This document shows positions 1 to 10,063 of a stretch of 21,083 nt of DNA, one piece after another. The position numbers were made by a program, and so were the translations under genes. Below the pieces are notes generated by a model that saw only the letters and a program-made list of their open reading frames with translations, had not been told where the DNA came from and searched no databases. This stretch comes from Euprymna scolopes (taxonomy: Eukaryota > Mollusca > Cephalopoda > Sepiida > Sepiolidae), in the NCBI GenBank assembly GCA_024364805.1, contig CM044524.1, positions 24,450,722 through 24,471,804 on the forward strand. The letters run 5' to 3'. The first letter of the stretch is position 1. The number at the start of each line of letters is the position of its first letter.

Positions 1-410
1 AATTAAATAAATATTTAATTGTCTTAAAAACGCACACAGAGCCCCACCCCCACAAAACACGGTACCTAAAAATCTATCTTGGTCGCAAAAATCCGAAACA
101 GAAAGAGACACCCATTTATTAAAATATCTTTTATTTAAATACGTTCGTTTTGTTACTTACTTAAAAATAAAATGTTTTATAAATATATACTTTTTCTTTT
201 AATTCTTCAAAAGTTTTCTAAATATATTTAAAAAAAAAAATTGCTCGCGAATATTCGAGCATGTTTGCTATTTGACGTGTTTAAAAACAACCGAAGCCAT
301 GTGCTTTTGCCAATGTCAAGGTCGAATCACCGGTGTTAGTTGAAATGTGCGCCTGGCGGTCAGTAAATAAAATATTCAAATTTCAAAAAAAAAAAAAAAA
401 AAAAAGAAAG
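1..410. other. AT-rich non-coding DNA, no gene seen
   Basis: No ORF of note and no protein similarity on either strand. The stretch holds A/T runs and a small near-palindrome at 243-260 (GCTCG...CGAGC around an AT core). A short GC-rich stretch at 345-363 contains CGCCTGGCGGTCAG; read on the other strand it partly resembles the CTCF-like site at 20081-20095. A poly(A) run of about 20 ends the interval and may be the tail of a retroposed sequence. Confidence 0.5.
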
Positions 411-1180
411 TTTTTTGCCAATTTACCTGTAAAGTTCAAAGTGTAAATCCTTTTTTTTTATTTCGAAAACAAGGTGGATTTTTCATTTTTTTTTTAAGTT
501 GGAGTTTATTTTATGCTTATAATTTTCCATTCAATATTGGACGCTGAGCCTGAGGATATTTTATTCTATTTTAGTCATTATTTTGTTTTTTCGATGTTTA
601 AAAAAAAATTCTCTCAGTAATTAAGACTGACAATATATTAAAAAGAAAGTTCTGGTATTTCTCTAAGATAGTAAAAAAAAAAAAAAAAATCGAAAATAAG
701 TGGCTCGGTCAATGTGTAAATAGTCACAATCCATAAATTAAAAATATACACTTTGCAAGTATGGTAGCACAATAATGACTTCTACTGAAATATGTGAAAA
801 GTACACAAGGGAGATTAGGCTTCCTTGAAACGGGGTTTTCCCCCCTTCCATACTTCCGTACATATCAAAGTGAGAATTCTTTTTACATACGGTTATTTTA
901 ATGGTTGATAAACAAACGTCGGAGACACGGTACTTGGTTGAAAAATCCTTTCATTTAAAAAATACATGGAATATAATATATAAATATAATTAAATTCTCA
1001 TACCGGAACATTAGAAGCAATCAAATATTAATAATTTGAAACAGGTAAGTATGAGTAAGTATATTTTTTTTCGTGAACCCTTTTATGATATAAAATTTTG
1101 GTCTTTCCTCATTTTATTGAAATAAAAATTATGTTTTGAAATTACATTTTCATATTGTTAGAAATTTTTATACATGGAGA
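410..1180. repeat. dispersed repeat family R1, copy 1 (direct copy at 16400-17230)
   Basis: Several blocks recur in the same order and orientation at 16400-17230. They are: CAAAGTGTAAA near 439 and 16430; TTTTATGCTTATA near 511 and 16495; GGACGCTGA-like text near 539 and 16523; an A-rich block near 600-670 and 16575-16655; GTCAATGTG near 708 and 16713; AAATACATGGAAT near 958 and 16927; AGGTAAGT near 1043 and 17013; and GAATTACATTTT-like text near 1140 and 17193. The spacer is about 15 kb. No coding capacity is visible. The shared GTAAGT looks like a 5' splice site but may be chance. The copy ends close to the truncated edge of the gypsy fossil. Family unknown. Confidence 0.6.
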
Positions 1181-1239
1181 GTCTATTTAATGAAAAGTTT
1201 TCAATGGCGACTTGTCCAAAAATTCTGATAACCTACTGA

Positions 1240-3650
1240 TGCACTCTGTACATGAACGAAGACTCCATCTCTCTTAAACAAAACCTTGGCATCTTTCCAC
1301 GCATCCAAGACAGCTCTGGTAAACGTGAAAAAGCTATCATATACCGACCCTGACCCAAAATCTAAGCTCTTACTTTTTACAGATGTTTCTGATATAGTTG
1401 TTTGTGTCGTACTCAATCACGTCGCCAATGGTCAAACACGACTACTGTTTTTTTTTTTTTGTTTTTATGCTTAGCTAAGCATTTATCAACGTAAACACGG
1501 TGTTTTAAGTCGAGAACTACTCGCCATATACTTAGCAGTAACACATTTCTGTTTCATGTTGGAAGGGAGACAATTCATTATTTTCAATGACCGTCAACCA
1601 CTGACTACTTTCTTTAGATCTTCCATTTCAGGTAAACATACACCCAGAGATTTCTGACAGATGTATTTCATGACATGATTTTCTGCCAACATTCAATATT
1701 TACTAGGCAATACAAATATTACAACTGACACACTTTCCTGCTTTTACAGTCTCAAGTCTTGAGAAACCTCTTGACTTGAATTATATTGCAACTGAATAAG
1801 AAACAAGATACGTTATGGAGAGAATTTATGCCAACTTCATCTATTTTTCTGAAAAGGACGTCGATCCTTTTTTCGGACAAGCTCATCTGGTGTGATACGT
1901 CTGTTGCATATCCGACCATACTTGCCTCATTCTTACCGGAAGAAAATATTTTGTCATTTCCAGGACTTAACACTCCTGGCAAGCGTGCAAGAGTCAAGTT
2001 GATTACAGCTCGTTTTTTTTTTTTTTTTTTTTTTTTTGCCTAATATGAATGTCGACATATACCACTGGACTCAGGCATGTACTTCCTGCCAGACCACAAA
2101 AATACATCACCATACTAAATCCATCACAGCCAACTTCTCTGTGCCTGACGCTCGTTTTTTATATATCCATTTCGACACTGTTGGCCCCTTGCTACTTTTC
2201 ACTAGACATCGCATCATTCTGCTTCACTTCTTGGCCAGCAGCAGTCTCCTTGCATGACAATTCCATGAAGTTGTAGTCCATGCATTCATAGAGAACTGGA
2301 TCTCTTACTTTGGTGTAACCACCACTGTTACCCCTGGCAGAGCTTACTAGTTTATACCACATACTTTCTGAAACCTTTGCCAATCCATAGGAATTTCCCA
2401 CATTGTGATAACCGCCTATTACCAAATGCTAGAACGCTTTCATCATCTATCCAGCCCGAACTGCATAACTGGAGCAAATATTTACCACTCGTTCTTGTAG
2501 GACTTCGGCCCATTATTAAAGAAGACCTGAACACTACACCAGCAGAGATAGTATTTGGAACCAACCTTCGCCTTCCCAGTAAAATTTTCATAATCGACAG
2601 ATCAATACCTGCAACCACTTCCAGTTATGTAGACCGTCTGTAACTTGTCATGTCTCGAGTGATGTACATTCTACTGCGCTTTGTCACTTCCAAACGATAA
2701 TATCCATCCGATCTTCATTAATGTAAATAGATTTTCGTCCATATCAAATTGATACACAGACAACTATAGCAACTTTACGATGGACTAAATCTAGTGTTGG
2801 AACGCTCTGACAAATACTTTGTCATCGACCGCAATTGCAAATGTGACTCAATCACAATAAATCGCATCAAACCAGCCTTCTTAGAAAGCCTGTATGATTT
2901 AACGTTTCATGCAACGAGTTTTTCTGACTTAGAACACATCATTACACTCAGCCGAGACACAATCGTCATGCCTGATCCATATTCCATCATTACATCTGCT
3001 TCTCACACATTTTATAATGACCCTAACCTGCACCTTTCAGCTCCTTCTATCTAACCTTCTTCTCCTATGACTCACAGTAGCTGTCGTGTAATATTTTTTA
3101 TCGAAGTGTACAGACTTTATCACTTCTTAAACCCTTGCATATACACATGCTACACCACATTTACATCTGCAAGCTAATTTCATTTCCTTTTCTCCATAGC
3201 CTCCGACTATCTGAGGGGAGTATTGTAGGAACTATTACGACTGCTATATCAGGTTTGCATGTGTTGCGCCAAAACACAGACACAAATTGTAAAAGAGAAA
3301 CAATAAAAAAGTATCTCCCTTTTTCTTATTTCACCTTTTACTTTTCACTTTTGTTTTTTTTTCTCTTTTCACCTCGATGTGATGATGAAAACACGCATTT
3401 TGCACCCCTCAAAAAAATTCATGCACGCAAAAAGGACAAATGTACAAAAATTCGAGGTAAGCCAACTTAATTTATCCAGAAAATACATGGACTGCAATGA
3501 AAAATTGTCATGCAACATTAAAAAACATTTCACAACTGTCTGATAACACATGTACACACACATGCTCCTGTTTTTTCCATTGTTCATAAATAAATATATT
3601 GTTTATATGTAATTCGGTCCTATCCTGTTTTAATATCGGAGGTGAGAACA
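1240..3650 (+). mobile_element. Ty3/gypsy LTR retrotransposon fossil 1, 5'-truncated
   Basis: A decayed Ty3/gypsy pol remnant. In order on the plus strand it shows the end of the reverse transcriptase/RNase H connection and RNase H (about 1265-1700; recognisable text includes LLLFTDVSD and IYLAVTHFCFMLEGRQF), then the integrase zinc-binding region and core (about 1780-2640; CTSCQ, FDTVGPL, TPAEIVFGTNLRLPSK), then the pol C-terminus (about 2790-2900; YFVIDRN, INRIKPAFLE). A polypurine tract (3211-3220) and a probable 3' LTR follow. Gag, protease, most of the reverse transcriptase and the 5' LTR are missing from the window. The copy is clearly broken, with well over ten disabling changes, and looks old. 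It is a relic with no expected function. Confidence 0.85.
3224..3650 (+). repeat. probable 3' LTR of gypsy fossil 1
   Basis: It starts with TG just after the purine-rich CTGAGGGGAG (3211-3220, the likely polypurine tract) and ends in ...GGTGAGAACA, giving TG...CA ends and a length of about 427 bp. An AATAAA-like signal lies near 3588-3596, as expected for an LTR R region. It sits at the right distance after the pol C-terminus. No 5' partner is in the window, so the boundaries cannot be checked by LTR-LTR alignment. Confidence 0.55.
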
Positions 3651-3766
3651 TGCATATTTATCCTCTACATATAAGTTATAAAACGTACTGAACTTCAAAT
3701 TTCTACACACTCATCCATAAATTTAGAAAATTGTGATTAAAACAATCAAATGTTTAATTCGACACA

Positions 3767-3912
3767 CTGCTTCTAAAAACTCACTATTCTAAATCTCGAC
3801 GCCCTGCTGTCAAAACTCAACTCCAAATCTCGATGCTCTGTTATCAAAAACTCAATTCTAGAACATGACGCACTGCTGACAATACTTGCTACGCTGACAT
3901 CCAAATCCCAAA
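3767..3912. repeat. 35-bp minisatellite, about 3.5-4 units
   Basis: Tandem units begin at 3767 (37 bp), 3804 (34 bp), 3838 (35 bp) and 3873 (partial). Each starts CTG-CT/TT-xTC and carries AAAACTCA followed by an AAATCTCGACGC-like end. The units have drifted from one another, so the array is not young. It lies about 115 bp beyond the gypsy LTR end. No coding meaning. Confidence 0.65.
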
Positions 3913-3966
3913 TCAACTCATTCTCTGAAAAATCAGGCTTTTTTTATATCTAACCAGAAACATCTC

Positions 3967-4070
3967 ATTTGCATGTTAGGTGACAATATCACAAGCATAT
4001 AAAAAGAAAAGGCGGACATTTTCTTTTCATTCTTTTTTCCATACGAAAATCTATAGACTGCATGAAACAG
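3967..4070 (+). promoter_or_regulatory. promoter-like octamer + TATA motif pair, possible short first exon
   Basis: A perfect octamer ATTTGCAT (3967-3974) lies 23 bp before TATAAAAA (3998-4005). A C/T-rich stretch follows, then CAG/GTTTGT at 4068-4073, which would fit a 5' splice site. The order octamer, TATA, short exon, donor is plausible for a promoter firing rightward, but no downstream coding exon is recognisable on this strand and such motifs arise by chance in AT-rich DNA. Low confidence. Confidence 0.22.
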
Positions 4071-4185
4071 GTTTGTATTAATTTTTTAAATGCTTAATTA
4101 CTGAAGAGCAACTTATATTGCTTTTGGTAACATTTTAGACTACAAAAATATTTTTTGTTTTTAATTTTAAAAGGATGTTTGAAAA

Positions 4186-4652
4186 CTGATATCTGCAAAT
4201 GAGAAATAAATAATACTAAACGAATTTTACAAACGTAACTAAAATTATTATTATAAAAGTGCATGATAATAAATTTATTGCACTTTACGGATGATAAAGC
4301 AAATGAACATTTTATATATTACATATATGTATTCATAGATTTATTACATCAATCTAATCTCTATTCGTTTAATAGACAAGATTATTAAAGTTGTATCAAA
4401 AGTAATGCATTAATGTTAGTGAGGATGTAATGTGAAAATAGAATATTGGAATATTACAAAAATGAATCTCAATTATAAAGAGGAAGTGACCTGTGAAATC
4501 TGGTACACAGAAAAAAGTTTTTATACATTTTTAAGTCCATCCACAACAATTTTAACACTAAATTGCAGAAGTTTCATAATTTATTTTTCATAGAGAAAAT
4601 AACTTCAGTTTTAGATGTCTAAAATGTGTAAAGTCGCAGCAGAAAAAATAAA
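4186..4652. repeat. repeat family R2, copy 1 (copy 2 at 7510-7615), flanks the zinc-finger gene
   Basis: The left part (4186-4231; CTGATATCTGCAAATGAGAA) matches 7510-7553 (TTGATATCTGTGAATGAGAA). The right part (4569-4652; AGTTTCATAATTTATTTTTC and AAAATGTGTAAAGTCGCAGC) matches 7549-7615. Between the two parts copy 1 has about 340 bp that copy 2 lacks, so either copy 1 gained an insert or copy 2 lost one. A small hairpin with 8-bp arms AAAGTGCA/TGCACTTT (4256-4263 and 4279-4286) lies in the extra segment. The two copies are in the same orientation on either side of the C2H2 gene. Confidence 0.5.
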
Positions 4653-6278
4653 GACGAATCTCAATCCAAGTGCAGAAGTGATCTTTCAAAACGTCTTTGT
4701 TGTTTTTTGATTGCGATTAAAAGTTTTTTTTTGTAGTTGTTAGTCTTTATTGTTCTTTTTTATGTTTTTATTCGAGTTGAATTTTGTACGTTTTTGTTTG
4801 CTGTTTACTTTAATAAGCTGATGTCACCAATTTTTAGGAGCCAATCTTAGCATGGACTATAAGACAAATGTCTATGATATGGACGTCAAACGAAATTAAA
4901 GCAAAGTTTTTCATAAACAACAATGTTCTATTTATTTGAGTGAGATGAAACATTGGATGTTGGAAATAAAGTTAAGACAGTTTCATAATGAAGGAAGTAA
5001 GAAAAGATCGGCCACCGAAGGTCCCAGTTGGAGATAGTTTTGCTAAGAAATCAAGTTGACTAGAGAGGAGACGTCATTCTGTGTTACTAGTTGAAATCTA
5101 TCCAAGATTGCTGTCTAACCTTAACGGAGCCTTGAAGCAGTTCTTAAAAGTGCATGTTAAAATGAGTGCTTCATGGAGGTTGATTAGTCCTCGTGTGACT
5201 AACACAGCTCACAAAACCTGATAACAGCTAGAGGAATTTTATTTACGTATTTCTGACTGCTACATCACCCCAGCCCGAGAAAAAAAATCTGAGAAAGAAG
5301 AATGTACATGTAACAGTTTGAAAGAATGAAAAGAAAAACATTGTGAATTGAGTTTACAAAATTATGTTTTTCTTAGGTGAAAAACGGTTTTAGCTTTCAA
5401 TAAAAAAGTAACATTTTCTCTTCTTTGATAGAAAAATATTGTTTTTTATTTTATTGAAAAGGATTTAATCCCTTGATGGAAAAAATACTTTTACTTTCGA
5501 GTAAAACATATTTTTTTAAGAACAAGAATTCTTAATGTTGATGACGTTCATGTAAAGCTATAGAAGAGTCTATAAACACAAAAGGTGTCATTTATATACA
5601 GTCTTAGTCTTTTAAACCAATGTATTCATAAACAACTATCTTTTTTGTCTGCAACTATACAAGATTAGTAATAGTTAATTTATGCAAAGTGTGTGTATAT
5701 AAGGGAATGTGTTATATTGTTTTAAAAGGATTGTCTTGCCATATCTCTTCATACTGCCTCTTTCCTTTCATATATCTAAGATGAAAAGTTTGTCATCATA
5801 AATAAAAGCACACAATAGAAAACAGTATAGTAAGAGGAGCTTTCACAGCCGTCATCAATCTCTAGTGTAAGTTTGCATGTATTTAAACCAGAATTGGGTG
5901 CAAATGCTGATCAACAGATACACAATTATAAGGTTTATCTCTGTCCTCATTTTGCTTGAAATGGATACAAAGAAATCAAAAGTAAATCTGTTATTAACAC
6001 TTGATCTTGATAAGAGATAAAGAAATGCTAGAGTATTCAAAGTACTCATTTACTTCTTAAACTTGGACTTAGTAAATAATTTAAGCACAATATTTCCATA
6101 TCCTCAACTAAGCAGTTAATTTAAATAATTTATCTCAATCATTTTTTTGGTTGGATTTGCAAATTATAATTAATATCGTCTGGTGGAGGATGAAGCTAAG
6201 TCCTGTTAATAGAAGAAACATCATTTATTTTTCAATTATATTTTTGTTGTGGCTAGGTATATGTATACTACATTGATT
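4653..6278. other. unassigned intergenic DNA
   Basis: Mostly AT-rich with many stops in all frames. The stretch 4985-5270 is less AT-rich than its surroundings. Conceptual translation gives short open pieces, such as KDRPPKVPVGDSFAKK near 4995-5045, but nothing I recognise. It could be a decayed exon or element fragment. The downstream part to 6278 holds only short reading frames of low-complexity composition. Confidence 0.4.
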
Positions 6279-6284
6279 TTTATT
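6279..6284 (-). terminator. candidate poly(A) signal for the C2H2 gene
   Basis: AATAAA on the minus strand, about 25 nt past the stop codon of the zinc-finger ORF. The spacing suits a very short 3' UTR. AATAAA is common in AT-rich DNA, and later signals could be used instead. Confidence 0.35.
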
Positions 6285-6308
6285 CCTCAAGTGATCAAAT
6301 TAAGCAGT

Positions 6309-6992
6309 TTATTTTAATTGTGATCTATTCATTGTGTGATCGAAATATGTTAAACTATCTAGCCCAGTGCTTTCATTAGATGTAACGTTATTGATTCCAG
6401 TGTGTGTCTGCATGTGTTTTTTTAAATAAGAATTTTTTGAAAATCCTAATGTGCAGATTTCACAACGATACGCTTTCTCTCCAGTATGTATTCTCAAATG
6501 TCTTTTTAAATCAGTATTTTGTAAAAAAGCTGATCCACATATACCACATATATAAGGTCGCTCTCCTGTGTGTGACTGTACGTGTCGTTTTAGTGAAGAA
6601 TCCCTTGAAAAAGATGAACCACACACTTCACAAGAATATGGCTTCTCACCAGTGTGTTTCAGCAAGTGCGATTTCAAATGAAAATTTTTGGAAAATGTTG
6701 ACCCACAAATCTCGCATGAATATGGTTTCTCTCCAGTGTGTGTTCGCATGTGCGATTTTAAATTGACATTTAGTGAAAATGCTGAGCCACACACTTCACA
6801 AGAAAAACGTTTCTCGCCGGTGTGTACGCACATGTGCCTTGTTAGGGAAGAATTTCTCGAAAACGATGAACCGCACATTTCACACCGGAAAGGTTTTGCT
6901 CCAGTATGTGTCAGCATGTGTCGTTTCAGAGCAGAGGAATCTGAGAACGATGACTTGCACATTTCACAAATAGGTTTCTCTCTTTGTTTCAT
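6309..6992 (-). CDS. seven-finger C2H2 zinc-finger protein (227 aa)
   Basis: Probable nuclear DNA-binding protein. It has seven C2H2 fingers in perfect 28-residue register, with first cysteines at residues 9, 37, 65, 93, 121, 149 and 177; every finger keeps C-x2-C-x12-H-x3-H. Linkers are TGEKP-like (TGAKPF, TGEKRF, TGEKPY twice, TGERPY, TGEKAY). Helix residues -1, 2, 3 and 6 are D/S/S-A/R, R/S/S/R, L/V/N/S, K/F/H/S, R/S/S/R, Q/T/D/R and K/S/Y/K. The order is -1, 2, 3, 6, with finger 1 reading D, S, A, R. No KRAB, BTB, SCAN or ZAD domain is present; a 30-residue tail (198-227) has no known motif. The ATG is the first after an in-frame TGA three codons upstream and has A at -3. The N-terminus (MKQREKPIC) begins inside a linker-like sequence, so the gene could descend from a longer array. 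A splice-acceptor-like site near 7033 would place all coding sequence in one last exon. Role as a transcription regulator is inferred from the family; the target is unknown. Orthology is not claimed, so no symbol is given. Confidence 0.92.
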   Translation of the reverse strand: MKQREKPICEMCKSSFSDSSALKRHMLTHTGAKPFRCEMCGSSFSRNSSLTRHMCVHTGEKRFSCEVCGSAFSLNVNLKSHMRTHTGEKPYSCEICGSTFSKNFHLKSHLLKHTGEKPYSCEVCGSSFSRDSSLKRHVQSHTGERPYICGICGSAFLQNTDLKRHLRIHTGEKAYRCEICTLGFSKNSYLKKHMQTHTGINNVTSNESTGLDSLTYFDHTMNRSQLK

Positions 6993-7032
6993 TTTACTTC
7001 ACTTAAAATTCTCACAATTAAAGCAACAGCTT

Positions 7033-7034
7033 CT
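7033..7034 (-). other. candidate 3' splice site upstream of the C2H2 ORF
   Basis: On the minus strand, TTTTGCTACACAG/AAGC gives a pyrimidine-containing tract and an AG about 40 nt before the ATG. A second candidate, TTTCTTGTTACAG, lies near 7170. Either would let a non-coding 5' exon from further right splice in. RNA would be needed to decide. Confidence 0.35.
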
Positions 7035-7058
7035 GTGTAGCAAAACACAGAGGCGAAT

Positions 7059-7170
7059 ATGCAAATGCATGCAAAATGACGTCACCAGTAAAGAAAAACG
7101 ACTATAAAATAGAGACAAAGGACGATGATGACATTCAAGAAAGCGATTATATAAGAGACGTCACAGCTGT
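7059..7170 (-). promoter_or_regulatory. octamer/CRE/TATA/E-box cluster upstream of the C2H2 gene
   Basis: Within 180 bp upstream of the ATG lie an octamer ATGCAAAT (7059-7066), a full palindromic CRE TGACGTCA (7077-7084), a TATATAAT-like box on the minus strand (near 7147-7154), a second CRE-like GACGTCAC (7158-7165) and an E-box CAGCTG (7164-7169). Two CRE-like sites plus an octamer in 110 bp is denser than this AT-rich background would lead one to expect, which suggests the gene's promoter. Octamer and CRE would lie downstream of a TATA-driven start, so the exact start site is unclear. Confidence 0.38.
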
Positions 7171-7509
7171 AACAAGAAATCACGCATGGCAGGAGAATGA
7201 GAAATAAATTATGTTGTTACAAAAAGTGAATCCGAGTTATCTTTTTTTTTGGTTTCCTTTGCAATGTAAACTGCTCCATGTGTAAACATTACATCTGCTG
7301 TTAACAGTAAATCTCTATAGATTTATAAATATTCTAATATTCAATAAAATATCTCCCTTAGGTAATATTACAAAGAGAATAAGAACCATTCCTCTATTAT
7401 TTGGGTTTTGACTGTTATTTTGAATATTTGTTTAGAGTTAACTTGTAGGGTGATATATTCTCATGCCAAATAAAGGAAATCTTTCACTTCCTGATAAGAT
7501 GAGTCGGAA

Positions 7510-7615
7510 TTGATATCTGTGAATGAGAAAAAAATAATATTAAACAAAGTTTTATAATTTATTTTTTTCATTTTTTTGATAAATCTATAAAATGTGTACA
7601 GTCATAGCAGGAAAA
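7510..7615. repeat. repeat family R2, copy 2
   Basis: Shorter partner of 4186-4652, same orientation. It keeps the two end blocks (TGATATCTGTGAATGAGAA and AAAATGTGTACAGTCATAGC) next to each other, without the ~340 bp that separates them in copy 1. Confidence 0.5.
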
Positions 7616-8506
7616 ACTCCTGAATAAAATTTGATACAAGCATTTTTTTATTATGATCTGAGTATAATACATCTTTAAAATTCATTTCATTACATTTTAG
7701 TAACGAAATGAAAAATAAAAGTGAATTGAAAATAGTATATGTCGATCAAAAATGCATGTGTTCAAGCTTAATAATCATCTAGGTGGTAATGGCAATAACA
7801 AGGTAGATGTAAGAAGTTCCAATAAATAACCTTGCAATGTTTATATCTAGTACGAATGGAATAACATCAAAACTTTGGACTTCAAAGTAAAGTATGCTTC
7901 TAGTTTGGTTTTAGGATATAATAATCTCATGCATTATCTCCTTCTTCCAGAAAATATTTTTTATTGCTTATTACTTTTAACACCTCTTTCGGGGAATGCC
8001 AACAGGTCTGATCATATTAAATTTTCCATTCATTTAAAGAAGCCTTTTTGAAGGAAACTAGCTTTCTCAGAGTTTAATTTTTTTATTTTATATCCTAAAG
8101 AACAGGTAGTCATGTTTAAATAGACTCTGGTAGATATAGATTCGTTTAATCATCTCATATAGCTGCAATTAATCCATAACAGAACAACTCTAATGTTTGT
8201 CCTCCTGTAAAACAAATATTAGCAGAAATTGTCTTTAGGATACATAAGCAGCCAATTTCAATTTATGCATGTCTATATTTCGTAGGCATTATTTCTCTAT
8301 GAGCTGTTGAAGGGCAGTATTATATTCAGTTATTTAGCATAGCAGGAATTTGATAGAAGAAAACGGGATGATACAAAACAGATTTTTATTATAACGTATT
8401 CTGCAATAATGTAAATCAGTAATTGATTTTTATTACATTTTCACCCCAAACAATGCACAGTGCCACTTTGATGTCGGGAGCTATCTGGGACATAATTGCA
8501 GGGATA
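7616..8506. other. unassigned AT-rich DNA
   Basis: No reading frame of note and no recognisable element. The last ~60 bp (8450-8506) may be 3' untranslated sequence of the adjacent minus-strand LINE fragment. Confidence 0.4.
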
Positions 8507-8985
8507 CTATGTAGGGAGTTCAGCAGCAAGATGTGTGTGTAGATTACAGTTGAACTTCTGCATGTCAGTACAGTCAGGGAAGCATGAACCCAAAAGGGAA
8601 TTCCAAAGTCTAGCAGTTCTGCGAAAGAAACTATTAGAGTAGAGGGCTTTCTGGTATCTAGGGATCTCTACTATTTAAGGGAAGGATTTTGCTGCTTTTC
8701 GGGTTTGTCAGAGGTATTTATGGCGAGAGGGTACAAGGGCTTGTAGTTCATTGGAGCATCTATTATTAAAATCCTTGTAACACAGGCAGAGGGAGGCAAC
8801 ATTTCACCGATAGGACAGATGCTAAAGCCTATATGACAGTTCCAAGCCTATCAGGTTGGCGAATCCATTTGGAACCCTATGCAGGAGTGAGTCTAGTAGC
8901 AGATGCACCAACCCAAATGTGATAATAATACTTCATGCATGCATGAATGGTGGCTTGGAAGAGGCGATTAAGATACAAAGTGATT
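8507..8985 (-). pseudogene. LINE reverse-transcriptase C-terminal fragment (non-LTR retrotransposon)
   Basis: Reading the minus strand from about 8985 gives a recognisable non-LTR reverse-transcriptase tail. It runs LFQATIHACMKYYYHIWVGA (thumb region, usual form Y-x-YCSHIW), then NLIGLELS, VASLCLCYKDFNNRCSNEL, RYQKALYSNSFFRRTARLW, WNSLLGSCFPD and a terminal stop at 8507-8509. Usual family text is R-x-FFPRTARLWNSLP...FPD. The copy has one frameshift in the first third and about five stops, and it lacks the endonuclease, the catalytic FADD block and everything upstream. That is the 5' truncation expected of target-primed reverse transcription. The clade (jockey, CR1 or RTE type) cannot be settled from this piece. 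It is not functional. Confidence 0.8.
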
Positions 8986-9987
8986 AGTTAACTTTTAAAA
9001 AAAGCCGTTTTTTTAAGCTTTTTCATCAAGTTTATCTCTAGCAACAGATTGAACTCCAGCTGCTTATTACTCACGAGCACAATTTCAATATAAATCAGCT
9101 GTTCTTTCGCTCCAATCAAATTGAATATCTCCACTCACATAACACATGAGATATTTCACCCTACTGTAAAAAATGTATATTCTTTCTCTTCCAGGAGAAA
9201 CAATATATCCTATGAACTGTTGTTTTTCAGGATTGCACTTTATTCTTACATAAGCATGGCAATTGACACCAAAGTCTCATTCCGATGAAGTCCAGCAAAA
9301 AGAAAATACATGTGCAGAAATTGTCTTTCGTTGCAGCAAATAATTTAATAACATTTTATTAGGTTAAAATTCTCCTATATAATGTACAAATAAGAAAATA
9401 AATTTAAACTTCTCTTGTACAATTTAATTTCTAAAAATATAAAAACTTAAAATATACTAAAAAATAAAATGCAAGAAAGTATTTACTCTTATTTACGGAA
9501 TAACTGCAAATTGGACTTTAATTTGAAGGAAGGATATGGATAACATTTAATAAAAAATGAAAATGCATCAATATTTTATATTTGAAAATGCTTTTCCTTA
9601 CCCGAACACAGATTGAAAGCAATTAAGAAATAATACATTGATTGGGTAACTTTTCAATTTATAAAACACTTCAAAATGAGTTTATACATCTTATTTTAAA
9701 ATTTTATGCTAAAACGTAATTCCATATAGATGCTAAAGCACCTATATCATTTAAATAAGACTTTAAAAAAATTTAAATGGCAAGTTCGATTTAAATAAAG
9801 CATGATTCAAAGGAATTGATATTAACAACCAAGGAAAACATTAATAAGAGCAAATTAAAAACGAAAGATTTGTTATTGAAATAAGAAACGACTATCTAGT
9901 CCAGAAACATTGATTGTAATGCAATTGTGAAAATAACATTAATAAAAGTAAACAACTAAAATTTGGGGTAAAAAGTGTTTTTTGATG
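8986..9987. other. unassigned AT-rich DNA between LINE and mariner
   Basis: No ORF or element recognised. Runs of short A/T-rich blocks (9340-9880) carry no tandem structure that I could establish. Confidence 0.4.
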
Positions 9988-10017
9988 TTGATTGGTGCAA
10001 AAATATTGTCGTTTTCT
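9988..10017 (+). repeat. mariner left terminal inverted repeat
   Basis: TTGATTGGTGCAAAAATATT at its start. It matches the reverse complement of the right end with one missing base near the tip and a few differences in the middle. Confidence 0.9.
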
Positions 10018-10063
10018 GATGTTCAATTTCAAAAGATCATAACTCCTTTCATAATAAACTTTA

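Noticed and set aside
305-335. GGTCGAATCACC resembling a tRNA-type B box
   Set aside because: No matching A box at the right distance and no cloverleaf arms, so neither a tRNA nor a tRNA-derived SINE head is supported.
3135-3470. 111-codon plus-strand frame
   Set aside because: It covers the polypurine tract and LTR of gypsy fossil 1; composition is low-complexity and no domain is seen.
3967-4070. snRNA (U6-type) gene from the octamer + TATA pair
   Set aside because: The sequence after the TATA box shows no U6 or 7SK text, and no T-run terminator at a sensible distance follows a structured RNA.
6404-7107. Plus-strand reading frames of 66-139 codons
   Set aside because: They are the complement of the zinc-finger array; the periodic composition of the fingers keeps the opposite strand open.
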